Shown: positions 1-6,519, counted from the first letter of the stretch. The stretch is DNA of 9,302 bases from Devosia equisanguinis (GCA_945888565.1 CAMDAL010000148.1:1-9302); one strand, 5' to 3'. Notes: a model not told the origin generated them from the sequence alone. A program made the numbers and translations.

Positions 1-659
1 AAGCAGCCGAGTCCGACGCGTTCTTCATCCTCGCCGTGAGCTGGCAGCCGGCCTTCTGCGAATCCGCACCCGGCAAGCCCGAATGCCGCAGCCAGTCGCG
101 CGACCGGTTCGATGCCAGCCACTTCACCCTCCATGGCCTGTGGCCGGAGGACCAGTATTGCGACGTCTCTGCCCGCGACGAGGCCACCGACCGCGACGGC
201 CGCTGGTCCGCCCTGCCCGCCCCAGACCTGTCGTCCGCCCTCCGCCGCGACCTCGAAACCGCAATGCCCGGCACGCTCTCGCAGCTGGACCGGCATGAAT
301 GGATCAAGCACGGCACCTGTTTTCCCGGCGATGCCGAAGCCTATTTCGCTGCCTCCCTCGCGCTGCTCGACCAGTTGAACGCCTCCCCGGTCCGCGACCT
401 CTTCGCCGGCAACATCGGCAAGCGCCTCACCCAGCGGCAGATCCGCGCCGCCTTCGACAAGGGCTTCGGCACCGGCACCGGCGACAGCGTCCGCATCTCC
501 TGCGATGATGACGGCGACCGCACCCTCGTCACCGAACTCACCCTCGGCCTCTGGGGCACCATCGACACCGCCCCGGACCTCGCCCCCCTCCTCGATGCGG
601 CCAACCCCACCCGCGGCGGCTGCGAAAGCGGCATCGTCGACCCGGTCGGCCTGCAATAG
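1..659 (+). CDS. Ribonuclease T2 family protein (5' end outside window)
   Basis: Endoribonuclease of the RNase T2 family. These enzymes cleave single-stranded RNA through a 2',3'-cyclic phosphate and usually act in the periplasm or outside the cell. The frame is open from base 3 to the TAG at 657-659, so the start and any signal peptide lie upstream; the GTG at 36 is an internal valine. Both conserved blocks are present: CAS I (FTLHGLWPE, catalytic His codon 132-134) and CAS II (EWIKHGTC, 297-320, with the Glu, Lys and His used for catalysis and phosphate binding). The SWQPAFCE stretch near the start is also typical. Six cysteines in the visible part fit disulfide bonds in an exported protein. 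The visible 218 residues nearly complete a mature bacterial RNase T2. No active-site residue is missing, so an active nuclease is expected. The ABC exporter downstream is on the same strand, but a shared job is not evident. Confidence 0.93.
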   Translation, partial: AAESDAFFILAVSWQPAFCESAPGKPECRSQSRDRFDASHFTLHGLWPEDQYCDVSARDEATDRDGRWSALPAPDLSSALRRDLETAMPGTLSQLDRHEWIKHGTCFPGDAEAYFAASLALLDQLNASPVRDLFAGNIGKRLTQRQIRAAFDKGFGTGTGDSVRISCDDDGDRTLVTELTLGLWGTIDTAPDLAPLLDAANPTRGGCESGIVDPVGLQ

Positions 660-749
660 CCCCCGCAGCACTTCCTTAACCCAACCGCTTCACCCGCCTG
701 CAACGCAACGCCGCGTATGACATTTCGCCGTCATTCCGGAGCGCGCCAG
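660..749 (+). other. RNase T2 / ABC exporter intergenic gap
   Basis: Ninety bases separate the RNase T2 stop from the preferred ABC ATPase start. I see no stem-loop followed by a T-run, so no factor-independent terminator. No convincing -35/-10 pair stands out. Whether the exporter has its own promoter or is read through from the nuclease gene cannot be decided by eye. Confidence 0.4.
738..741 (+). promoter_or_regulatory. Shine-Dalgarno GGAG setting the ABC ATPase start
   Basis: GGAG lies 8 bases before the ATG at 750. The earlier in-frame ATG at 717 has no purine-rich stretch at a suitable distance and would add 11 residues with no similarity to the family's N terminus. This favours 750 as the true start. 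Confidence 0.6.
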
Positions 750-1514
750 ATGTCCGCCGATTATGCCCTCGCCATTTCGGGCCTGAAGAAGAGCTTCGAC
801 CGCCCCGTCGTCATCGACCTCGAGCTCAAGGTGAGGGCCGGCGAGTTCTACGCCCTGCTCGGCCCCAACGGTGCCGGCAAGACCACCATCCTCCGCATGG
901 TCGCGGGGCTGCTGAAGCCCGACGCCGGCGCCATCTCGGTCTACGGCATCGACGCCCAGCGCGACCCCATCGGCGCCAAATCCATCATCGCCTGGGTCTC
1001 CGACGAGCCCATGGTCTACGACCGCCTGACCCCGCTCGAGTACCTCGAATTCGTCGCCGGCCTCTGGCGCGTCGATGCCCGCCAGGCCGAAAAACACTCC
1101 AACGAACTGATCGACTGGCTCGGTCTCCGTCCCCACGCCAACGAGCGCTGCGGCGGCTTTTCCAAGGGCATGCTGCAGAAGGTCGCCCTCGCCGGCGCCC
1201 TCGTGCACGACCCGCGCCTCCTCATCCTCGACGAGCCGCTCACCGGCCTTGATGCCGGCTCCGCCCGGCAGGTGAAGGATGTGCTCAAGCAGAAGGTGGC
1301 CGAAGGCGTCACCGTCATCATGACCACCCACATCCTCGAGGTCGCCGAGCGCATGGCGGAGCGGATCGGTGTCATCAACCACGGCCGCCTCGCCGCCGAG
1401 GGCACCCTCGCCGAACTCCGGGCCCGGATCGGCCGCGAAACCACGCTCGAGGAAATCTTCCTGGACCTCGTCGCCCAGAAGGAAGCCGACATCGCGACGG
1501 AAGCGGCCGCATGA
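750..1514 (+). CDS. ABC transporter ATP-binding protein
   Basis: Nucleotide-binding subunit of an ABC-2-type exporter. It hydrolyses ATP at the cytoplasmic face to drive the permease encoded directly after it. Counting from the ATG at 750 (254 residues): Walker A GPNGAGKT at 38-45; signature FSKGM at 137-141, a common variant of LSGGQ in exporter ATPases; Walker B LLILDEP at 157-163; D-loop GLD at 166-168; and an H-loop histidine in TTHILEVAERM near residue 196. The Q-loop region reads WVSDEPMVYDRLT, with acidic residues instead of glutamine, as often seen in the EcsA-like branch. A start at 717 (265 residues) is possible but lacks a ribosome-binding site. The stop overlaps the permease start in ATGA, so the two are co-translated. 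The substrate cannot be told from the ATPase. Confidence 0.95.
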   Translation: MSADYALAISGLKKSFDRPVVIDLELKVRAGEFYALLGPNGAGKTTILRMVAGLLKPDAGAISVYGIDAQRDPIGAKSIIAWVSDEPMVYDRLTPLEYLEFVAGLWRVDARQAEKHSNELIDWLGLRPHANERCGGFSKGMLQKVALAGALVHDPRLLILDEPLTGLDAGSARQVKDVLKQKVAEGVTVIMTTHILEVAERMAERIGVINHGRLAAEGTLAELRARIGRETTLEEIFLDLVAQKEADIATEAAA

Positions 1515-3052
1515 GCTTCGCGCCCGCCACTCTCCCCTGGTTCGCCGCCCACGAGTTCCGCATCGCCTGGCGCGACTGGCTGGCCGTGACCACCGGCGGC
1601 AAGAGCGTCCGCTCGATCGTCCTCTTCGTCGTCCTCGCCCTGTTTTACGCTGGCCTCCATCTCCTCGCCAACGCGCTGATGACCCCATGGATCAACTCTG
1701 GCATCGGCCCGGACAAGCAGACCCTGGTCCTCATCACCGGCACCGGCTTCCTGTTCTGGACTGTGATGCTCTCTCAGGCGCTCGAGTCCGTCACCCGCGC
1801 CTACTACGCGCGCTCCGATCTCGACCTGATCCTCTCGTCTCCCGCCCCCGCCGAGCGCGTGTTCGCGGTCCGCACCGGCGCCACCGCCTTCGGCACCATC
1901 ATCCTCGCCTGCCTGCTCGCGAGCCCGTTGATCAACGTACTGGTCGCCCATGAGGGCCTGCATTGGCTGAGCGCCTATGGTGTGCTCGCCGGCTTTGGCG
2001 CCATCGCCGCCGCCATCTCGGTACTGGTCACGGTCGGCCTCTTTCGCACCATCGGCCCGGCCCGCACCCGCCTCGTCGCGCAGATCATCGCCGGCATCGT
2101 CGGCGCCGGCTTCATCATCGGCATACAGGCCATCGCGATCCTGTCGTTCGGCAACATGAACCGCTTCCAGGTTCTGCAGGACCCCGAGTTTGTCGCCAAT
2201 ATGCCCGACCTCGGCAACATCCTCTGGCTGCCCGCCCGCGGCGCCATGGGCGACATCTTCGACATGGCGCTGGTCGTCATCTTCGGCCTCGCGGCCCTGG
2301 CCACTGTCATCCGCCTTACCTCGCGCAGCTTCGCCACCTACGCCATCGCCGCCGCCGGGGTCTCCGCCGCCCGCGTCCAGCAGTCGGCCTCGACGCGGCC
2401 ATTCCGCAAGACCAGCCAGCGCCACGCCCTGCGCGTCAAGGAATGGAAACTGCTCCGCCGCGACCCCTGGCTGCTCAGCCAGTCGCTGATGCAGATTCTC
2501 TACCTGTTTCCACCAGCCCTGTTCCTGTGGGTCAGCTACGGCCAGTCGGCCGGCACCTATGTCGTCGTCATCCCGGTCATCGTGATGGCCGCCGGCCAGC
2601 TCGCAGGCGGCCTCAGCTGGCTCGCCATCTCCGGCGAGGATGCGCACGATCTCGTCGTCACCGCCCCCATCCACCCGCGCGCCGTGCTGATCGCCAAGAT
2701 CGAGGCTGTGCTCGTCTCGATCAGCGTCATCTTCGCCCCGGTCCTCGCCATGGTGTGGATCGCATCGTGGGATCTCGTCTGGGTCACCGCCATCTTTGTG
2801 GCGATCTCAGCCAGCTCGGCCACCGCCATCCAGCTCTGGTTCCGCGTGCCGATGCGCCGCGCCATGTTCCGCCGCCGCCAGGTCGCGAGCCGCGCCGCCA
2901 CCATCTCGGAGGCCCTGAGTTCGATCATGTGGGCCGGCTGCGCCGTCCTCGCTGTCGGCGAAGAGTGGCTTGCCCTGCTTCCCGGCTTTCTGGCCGTCGT
3001 CGTCCTGATCGTCGCCTGGGCCATCAGCCCCAAAGGCAAGCGCGTGGCATAG
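1511..3052 (+). CDS. ABC-2-type exporter permease, large single-subunit type
   Basis: Membrane subunit partnering the ATPase just upstream. It starts at ATG 1511 inside the ATPase stop (ATGA), with GGAAG 7 bases before it. The 513 residues contain about eleven or twelve hydrophobic segments, for example near 35-57, 71-93, 124-146, 153-178, 188-212, 249-267, 325-342, 350-373, 393-418, 421-442 and 471-506. This is about twice a simple six-helix ABC-2 permease, so one chain probably supplies the whole membrane channel. A motif near 99-121 (acidic pair, then LSSPAP, then VFAVR) is echoed near 375-396 (GEDAHDL, then TAPIHP, then VLIAK), in line with two related halves. A basic cytoplasmic stretch at about 284-320 joins the halves. 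The substrate is unknown; lipid, peptide or drug export are all possible. The stop is 2 bases from the stop of the convergent MFS gene. Confidence 0.9.
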   Translation: MSFAPATLPWFAAHEFRIAWRDWLAVTTGGKSVRSIVLFVVLALFYAGLHLLANALMTPWINSGIGPDKQTLVLITGTGFLFWTVMLSQALESVTRAYYARSDLDLILSSPAPAERVFAVRTGATAFGTIILACLLASPLINVLVAHEGLHWLSAYGVLAGFGAIAAAISVLVTVGLFRTIGPARTRLVAQIIAGIVGAGFIIGIQAIAILSFGNMNRFQVLQDPEFVANMPDLGNILWLPARGAMGDIFDMALVVIFGLAALATVIRLTSRSFATYAIAAAGVSAARVQQSASTRPFRKTSQRHALRVKEWKLLRRDPWLLSQSLMQILYLFPPALFLWVSYGQSAGTYVVVIPVIVMAAGQLAGGLSWLAISGEDAHDLVVTAPIHPRAVLIAKIEAVLVSISVIFAPVLAMVWIASWDLVWVTAIFVAISASSATAIQLWFRVPMRRAMFRRRQVASRAATISEALSSIMWAGCAVLAVGEEWLALLPGFLAVVVLIVAWAISPKGKRVA

Positions 3053-3054
3053 CC

Positions 3055-4218
3055 TCAGGCCGGACGGGGCTTCCTGTCCGGCACCATCCACGCCACCGCC
3101 ACGGCAGCCACCGCGACCAGTGCCGCCACCAGACAAAGCGCCACGACGCCATGGTGCTGCAGCACCCAGCCGCCGCCCAGCGCCGCCGCCGCCACGCCGA
3201 GATTCATCGAGGTCAGGTTGAGCGCCGCCGCCAGTTGCACCGAGGCCGGGGCCAGCACCGCCAGTCGGCTGATCTGCGGAGGCGCCAACCCCCAGCAGCA
3301 AATTCCGAAGGCAAAGGTGTCGAGCAGGTAGAGCGGCAGCACCAGCACCTCCGGCAGCATGGCGATAAGCGGCAGTGCAGCGAACTGCACCACCAGCAGC
3401 CCGATCATCACCACTACCGTCTGTCGCCCGCCATAGCGGTCCGTCAGCCATCCGCCGATCCCTGTCCCCGCCACCGCGCCCACGCCGAACGCCAGGAACA
3501 CCATCGGCAGCCACGATGACGCGAGCCCCATCAGTTCGGTCGTTACCGGCGCCGTGTAGGTCAGCAGCATCGAGCTCGCCGCATACATCACGCCCGATGT
3601 CGCGAGCGCCCACTTCATCCCGGGGACATGGATCACGCTGATCCGCTCGCGCAGCGTCCGCCGGTCACCGGCAATGTCGCCCGGCAGCATCCGCCACATG
3701 GTCAGCGCCGCAACGATCGCCAGCCCGCCAATCGCAAGGTAGGCCGGCCGCCAGCCAAAACTCTGCGATGCCCACACCGCAATCGGCGAACCAATCGCCA
3801 CGCCGAGCGAACCGCCCATCACCACGATGGCCACCGCCCGCCCCCGCCGCGATGCGTCCGACAACGCCACCGCCGTCGATTGCGCGGTCGAGGTGAACGT
3901 CCCCGCGCCCATCGACAGCACAGAGCGTGCGATTGCCAGCATGATGAACTCGGGCAGCAGCCCCAGCGCCAGCGACGCGCAGCCAAAGACGAATTCCGCC
4001 GTCGCCACCACCGTTCGCCGATCCACTCGGCCGAGTGCGGTCGAGATCAGTGGCGTGCCGAGCCCGTAAAACAGCGCATAAAGTGTCACCAGCCATCCGG
4101 CCTGGCCGATTGTCACCCCGGTCTCGCTGCTGATCGCCGGCAGCACTGCGACGATCAGCGAACTCTCGACGCTGCCGGCAAATGCCCCCAGCGCCAGCCA
4201 CACCAACCGCATATCCAT
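3055..4218 (-). CDS. MFS transporter, DHA1 (AraJ-like) efflux type
   Basis: Inner-membrane secondary transporter of the major facilitator superfamily, probably a proton-coupled exporter of drugs, sugars or metabolites. Its 387 residues hold twelve hydrophobic segments, the usual length for the 12-helix drug:H+ antiporter-1 group. Visible motifs are the loop 2-3 motif A (GRVDRRTV at 63-70), a motif B-like RSVLSMGAG in helix 4 (98-106), and a motif C-like glycine-rich helix 5 (GGSLGVAIGSP at 135-145) followed by GWRPAY (155-160). The second half repeats the loop motif as DRYGGRQTV (260-268). Start ATG 4218 is the first in frame; a second ATG two codons later (4212) is an alternative, and neither has a well-spaced ribosome-binding site. 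The 5' leader contains a perfect inverted repeat (4231-4260). The gene runs against its neighbours, as a stand-alone efflux gene. The substrate cannot be predicted. Confidence 0.92.
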   Translation of the reverse strand: MDMRLVWLALGAFAGSVESSLIVAVLPAISSETGVTIGQAGWLVTLYALFYGLGTPLISTALGRVDRRTVVATAEFVFGCASLALGLLPEFIMLAIARSVLSMGAGTFTSTAQSTAVALSDASRRGRAVAIVVMGGSLGVAIGSPIAVWASQSFGWRPAYLAIGGLAIVAALTMWRMLPGDIAGDRRTLRERISVIHVPGMKWALATSGVMYAASSMLLTYTAPVTTELMGLASSWLPMVFLAFGVGAVAGTGIGGWLTDRYGGRQTVVVMIGLLVVQFAALPLIAMLPEVLVLPLYLLDTFAFGICCWGLAPPQISRLAVLAPASVQLAAALNLTSMNLGVAAAALGGGWVLQHHGVVALCLVAALVAVAAVAVAWMVPDRKPRPA

Positions 4219-4230
4219 GAGAAAATCAGA

Positions 4231-4260
4231 ACCCCTCGTCCATTCAGCAGTACGAGGGGT
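4231..4260. repeat. Perfect 9-bp inverted repeat in the MFS/GNAT divergent region
   Basis: ACCCCTCGT (4231-4239) and ACGAGGGGT (4252-4260) are perfect reverse complements around a 12-base loop. On the minus strand the hairpin ends 12 bases before the MFS ATG and is followed by a T-rich stretch (TCTGATTTTCTC), so it could act as an operator, an attenuator-like leader or a translation block. On the plus strand its right arm contains GAGGGG, which could serve as a ribosome-binding site for the short frame starting at 4269. The symmetry is seen directly; any function is inferred. Confidence 0.6.
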
Positions 4261-4268
4261 CCGCGACT

Positions 4269-4403
4269 CTGGTCAATGAGAGCTTGGAACTACCCCGGCC
4301 GCGGCAGAATCGTATCGAATTGCCGCTGCCCGGCTTCCTCGACTCGATCATCCAGAGTATGCGTCGCGCCGCGCTGTCGGATACGATCGAGGAAACCGAG
4401 TGA
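4269..4403 (+). CDS. Possible short leader ORF or 3' gene remnant coupled to the GNAT gene
   Basis: An open frame runs from just after a TGA at 4218-4220 to the TGA at 4401-4403, whose first two bases are shared with the GTG start of the GNAT gene. It has no ATG or GTG start of useful length. CTG at 4269 lies 9 bases after GAGGGG and would give 44 residues; TTG at 4284 is another option, with a purine stretch too close to it. The product would have a proline-rich segment (ELPRPRQ, ELPLPGF) followed by a likely amphipathic helix with an acidic tail (DSIIQSMRRA, DTIEETE). Composition looks protein-like and the stop overlap suggests translational coupling. I recognise no family. It may be a genuine small protein with a rare start, the 3' end of a gene whose front was lost, or chance. 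Confidence 0.33.
   Translation: MVNESLELPRPRQNRIELPLPGFLDSIIQSMRRAALSDTIEETE
4389..4393 (+). promoter_or_regulatory. Shine-Dalgarno GAGGA setting the GNAT GTG start
   Basis: GAGGA lies 6 bases before the GTG at 4400. The family's N-terminal strand (LTYRKA) begins right after this start, so GTG 4400 is preferred over any internal start. Confidence 0.65.
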
Positions 4404-4855
4404 GCCTCACCTACCGCAAGGCCGCCGAGGCCGATCTGCCCTTCATTGTCAAACTGCTGACCGACGACGCCGTCCGCGTGACCGATGACCGTCCTGACGA
4501 ACCGTTCCACCCCCGCTACGTCGCCGCCCTGCGCGAGCTCGACACCGATCCCAACCAGATGATGATGCTGGCGATGCTCGGCGACGAGACGGTCGGAACG
4601 ATCCAGCTCACCTTCATCCCCGGCATTTCCGGGCTCGGCACGAAGCGCTGCCTGGTCGAGGCCGTCCACATCTCACCGGCGCACCGCAGCAAGGGGCTCG
4701 GCACCGAGCTGATCCAGTGGGCCATCGAGCAGGCGCGTCAGCGCGGCTGCTCGATGGCCCAGCTGACATCGAACAAGAAGCGGTTCGATGCCCACCGCTT
4801 CTATGAGCGGCTGGGTTTCCTCAAGAGCCACGAAGGCTTTAAGTATTACCTCTGA
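4400..4855 (+). CDS. GNAT family N-acetyltransferase
   Basis: Acetyltransferase of the Gcn5-related superfamily, moving an acetyl group from acetyl-CoA to an amine. It is cytoplasmic, with unknown substrate. The 151 residues show the usual order: N-terminal strand and helix (LTYRKAAEADLPFIVKLL, 3-20), central strands (DETVGTIQLTFIP, 62-74), motif A with VHISPAHRSKGLGTELI (89-105), where RSKGLG at 96-101 binds the CoA pyrophosphate, and the C-terminal motif B helix and strand (AHRFYERLGF, 131-140) containing the conserved tyrosine often used as general acid. The length is normal for a single-domain GNAT. It starts with GTG preceded by GAGGA and overlaps the stop of a short upstream frame. Its 3' end overlaps the convergent gene by 17 bases. 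It does not look like a TacT-type toxin, because no RHH/DUF1778 antitoxin precedes it. Small-molecule or antibiotic acetylation is as likely as protein acetylation. Confidence 0.92.
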   Translation: MSLTYRKAAEADLPFIVKLLTDDAVRVTDDRPDEPFHPRYVAALRELDTDPNQMMMLAMLGDETVGTIQLTFIPGISGLGTKRCLVEAVHISPAHRSKGLGTELIQWAIEQARQRGCSMAQLTSNKKRFDAHRFYERLGFLKSHEGFKYYL

Positions 4856-5129
4856 TGGCCCCGGCGGTCCGCAGCGTGACCGCGACCTGATCCCCGCGCT
4901 CGCCCGGCCCGGCGATTTCGTGCGGCCCGAAGCCGTCCGCATCGTTGACGTTGAGCATCACGTTGATCTTGCGCAGCCCGAGCACTTCCTCCAACCCGCC
5001 ATACTCGCCGGCCACGAGGAAAGGCGCCGATGAATCGAATGTCTCCAGCATGGCGATCACGTCGCCCACGGTCAGGCCAGTGCCGTGCGGCGACTGTAGA
5101 TCTAGGCGACCGTCAAGAAAATCGAGCAC
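4839..5129 (-). CDS. Small hypothetical protein (ligand/phage-type 'GYEGG'-like fold, unnamed)
   Basis: A 96-residue acidic, soluble protein with no signal peptide or membrane segment. It starts at GTG 5129, with GAAGG 9 bases upstream and a TGA four codons before it, so this is the only plausible start. The pattern TVGDVIAMLETFD (20-32), then a hydrophobic strand ending in GEYGGLEEV (41-49), then another strand INVMLNVND (55-63), resembles small conserved hypothetical proteins of phages and bacteria with a 'TV.ELI..L...D / GYEGG..D' layout. That is a remembered pattern and gives no function. The last ten residues (RTAGAIRGNT) look less conserved and fall in the overlap with the GNAT gene, so the natural C terminus may have been extended or replaced. 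It lies 102 bases downstream of the LuxR-type regulator on the same strand, so co-transcription is possible but unproven. Confidence 0.72.
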   Translation of the reverse strand: MLDFLDGRLDLQSPHGTGLTVGDVIAMLETFDSSAPFLVAGEYGGLEEVLGLRKINVMLNVNDADGFGPHEIAGPGERGDQVAVTLRTAGAIRGNT

Positions 5130-5231
5130 CTTAAGCGACCTTCAAATATTGCTTGCAGTGACTCATGCGTGGAGTTCGCCCACTGCGCACCCCTCAAATT
5201 GGGGGATTGGCCAGGCAAATCTCCGTGGCTG
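5130..5231 (-). other. Gap between the regulator stop and the small hypothetical gene
   Basis: These 102 bases contain the GAAGG ribosome-binding site for the gene starting at 5129 and a locally AT-richer stretch (CAATATTTG on the minus strand) that might be part of a promoter, with no matching -35 at the right distance. A weak CCCC/GGGG hairpin around CAATTTG near 5190-5206 has no following T-run, so I do not call it a terminator. Confidence 0.3.
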
Positions 5232-6506
5232 TCAGAAATGCTGGAGCCGGGCCACCAAATGCCCGAGTTCGGACTGCTTCCGGATCCCCAGCTTGTCGTA
5301 GACCGTCTTGAGCGTCGAGCGGGCCGTGTGCTCCGATATCCCGAGTTCGTTGGCCGCTTCACGCGCCCCAAGCCCGACCCCGACCAGCGCCCCCAGCCGC
5401 GCTTCTGCGGCAGTCAGCCCCGACAATTGCAGCATTTCCGCCGCATCGCGTCGCTCCGGGCCCCGCGGATCGCCGAGCAGCACCAGCGCCGCCTCGCCAC
5501 CATGCCTCCCATGTTCGAGCGGCATCACATAGGCGAACAACTGCCTGCCCCCCGGCCGTGTCAGCGAGATCGGCGCCGACACCCGCGGCCCGCTCCGGGC
5601 GATCGACAGTTCCAGCGCCTTGCGCAGCGCATCCTTTTCCTCCTGCACCCCGCTGAGCAGCGTCTCGCCGAGACGTGGCCCATCGCCACCCAGCATCGCT
5701 TCGCCACTCGGGTTGATGCCGATCAGCGTCCCGTCCTGCTTCACGATGGCTGCGGCCCGGCCGGTATCCTCGATCAGTCCGAGGAACAGCGCTGCGGGGT
5801 CACCGGTGGTACCCCCGACAACGCGTGGCTCGCTCCAGATCGAGTTGACCTGGATGGCATGCAGCGCAAACACGAACTCTTTCGGTCGAAAGGCCCGGAA
5901 GAGCTCCGGCGCGGCATCGGTGATCTCCACCGTCACGACTTCGGCCTCGGCGATATCGGAGACGTTGGAGTCGGCATGCTTGATCACCCCGGCCGCCGTC
6001 ACCCCAAAGAACGTGTCCACGCCCGCCAGGTCGCGGCGGGGATCGCTGGTCGGCCGCACCGTGGCGCGCAACCAGGCAACCCCGTCGACTTCAGCCACCC
6101 CGTGCAGCAGCCCGTCCTCCCGCCAGGTTCGCGCCGTGCCGATTGTGGTCTCGCCCGAGTACAGTCGCCGCAGGAGTCCTGCCCCCGGCTCGTCCATCAC
6201 GTTGCCAACCACCAGCATGCCCTCGCCGGCATCCGAACCGGGCCTGCCCTCGACCGACACGCCCACGAGGGCGCGCCTGTACGGCGCCAGCCCGAGCCCC
6301 GTCTGCGCCTGGTAGATGCCGAGCACGCCGATGCTGGCTTCCGTCAGCACCAGACCAGCGGGAACGTAGGGAGCAACCCGTGCGGTATCGATCCTGAAGC
6401 CCACCCACAACACATCGGTGGCGAGCTTGTGGAATGGCGGCTCGGGGTCCTTGCCGCGCCGGCGGGGGCCCAACGAGCGGGTGTCGATCAGCCGTTCACG
6501 CAACAC
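5232..6506 (-). CDS. LuxR-type transcriptional regulator with acetoacetate-decarboxylase-like and PAS-like domains
   Basis: Probable one-component transcription regulator of 424 residues. Residues about 25-232 follow acetoacetate decarboxylase (ADC) along their length: a GFRID strand, PAGLVL, the GIYQAQTGLG strand and turn, and a VMDEP...RRLYSGETTIG segment that matches the ADC active-site stretch (RELSAYPKKLG in Clostridium). The two active-site lysines there are replaced by Thr120 and Thr121, so decarboxylase activity is unlikely and ligand sensing is inferred. Residues about 238-347 look PAS-like (IVKQDGTLIGINPSGEAML, then a strand pair ending FAYVMPLE). Residues 360-422 form a LuxR/GerE helix-turn-helix: LTAAEARL, ANELGISEHTARSTL with the recognition helix at about 390-407, then YDKLGIRKQSEL. 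It starts at GTG 6506 with GGAGG 8 bases upstream. There is no receiver domain or membrane segment. An upstream dyad (6557-6575) could be its own operator. Confidence 0.88.
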   Translation of the reverse strand: MLRERLIDTRSLGPRRRGKDPEPPFHKLATDVLWVGFRIDTARVAPYVPAGLVLTEASIGVLGIYQAQTGLGLAPYRRALVGVSVEGRPGSDAGEGMLVVGNVMDEPGAGLLRRLYSGETTIGTARTWREDGLLHGVAEVDGVAWLRATVRPTSDPRRDLAGVDTFFGVTAAGVIKHADSNVSDIAEAEVVTVEITDAAPELFRAFRPKEFVFALHAIQVNSIWSEPRVVGGTTGDPAALFLGLIEDTGRAAAIVKQDGTLIGINPSGEAMLGGDGPRLGETLLSGVQEEKDALRKALELSIARSGPRVSAPISLTRPGGRQLFAYVMPLEHGRHGGEAALVLLGDPRGPERRDAAEMLQLSGLTAAEARLGALVGVGLGAREAANELGISEHTARSTLKTVYDKLGIRKQSELGHLVARLQHF

Positions 6507-6514
6507 GGCTTGTC

Positions 6515-6519
6515 CCTCC
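6515..6519 (-). promoter_or_regulatory. Strong Shine-Dalgarno GGAGG for the regulator's GTG start
   Basis: On the minus strand GGAGG, within GGGAGGG, lies 8 bases before the GTG at 6506. This fixes a non-ATG start that would otherwise be doubtful and gives the protein its basic N-terminal extension before the ADC-like domain. Confidence 0.7.

Noticed and set aside
1016..2674. Long minus-strand open frame (552 codons) opposite the ABC genes
   Set aside because: Its product is Asp/Gly/Glu-rich low-complexity with no family pattern, and it lies antisense to two well-supported genes. It is a typical GC-rich shadow frame, as is the 332-codon frame at 690-1688.
1963..3519. Long plus-strand frame (518 codons) across the permease and MFS genes
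   Set aside because: The product is an Arg/His/Pro-rich repeat-like sequence with no domain. It spans two real genes in the wrong frame, so it is a composition artefact.
4269..4855. GNAT toxin with upstream antitoxin (TacAT-like module)
   Set aside because: The short upstream frame lacks any ribbon-helix-helix pattern and has no normal start, and the GNAT sequence is not toxin-like by eye. Gene order alone is not enough.
5187..5207. CCCC/GGGG hairpin around CAAATTG downstream of the regulator
   Set aside because: The stem is short and there is no T-run on either strand, so it is indistinguishable from chance in this composition.
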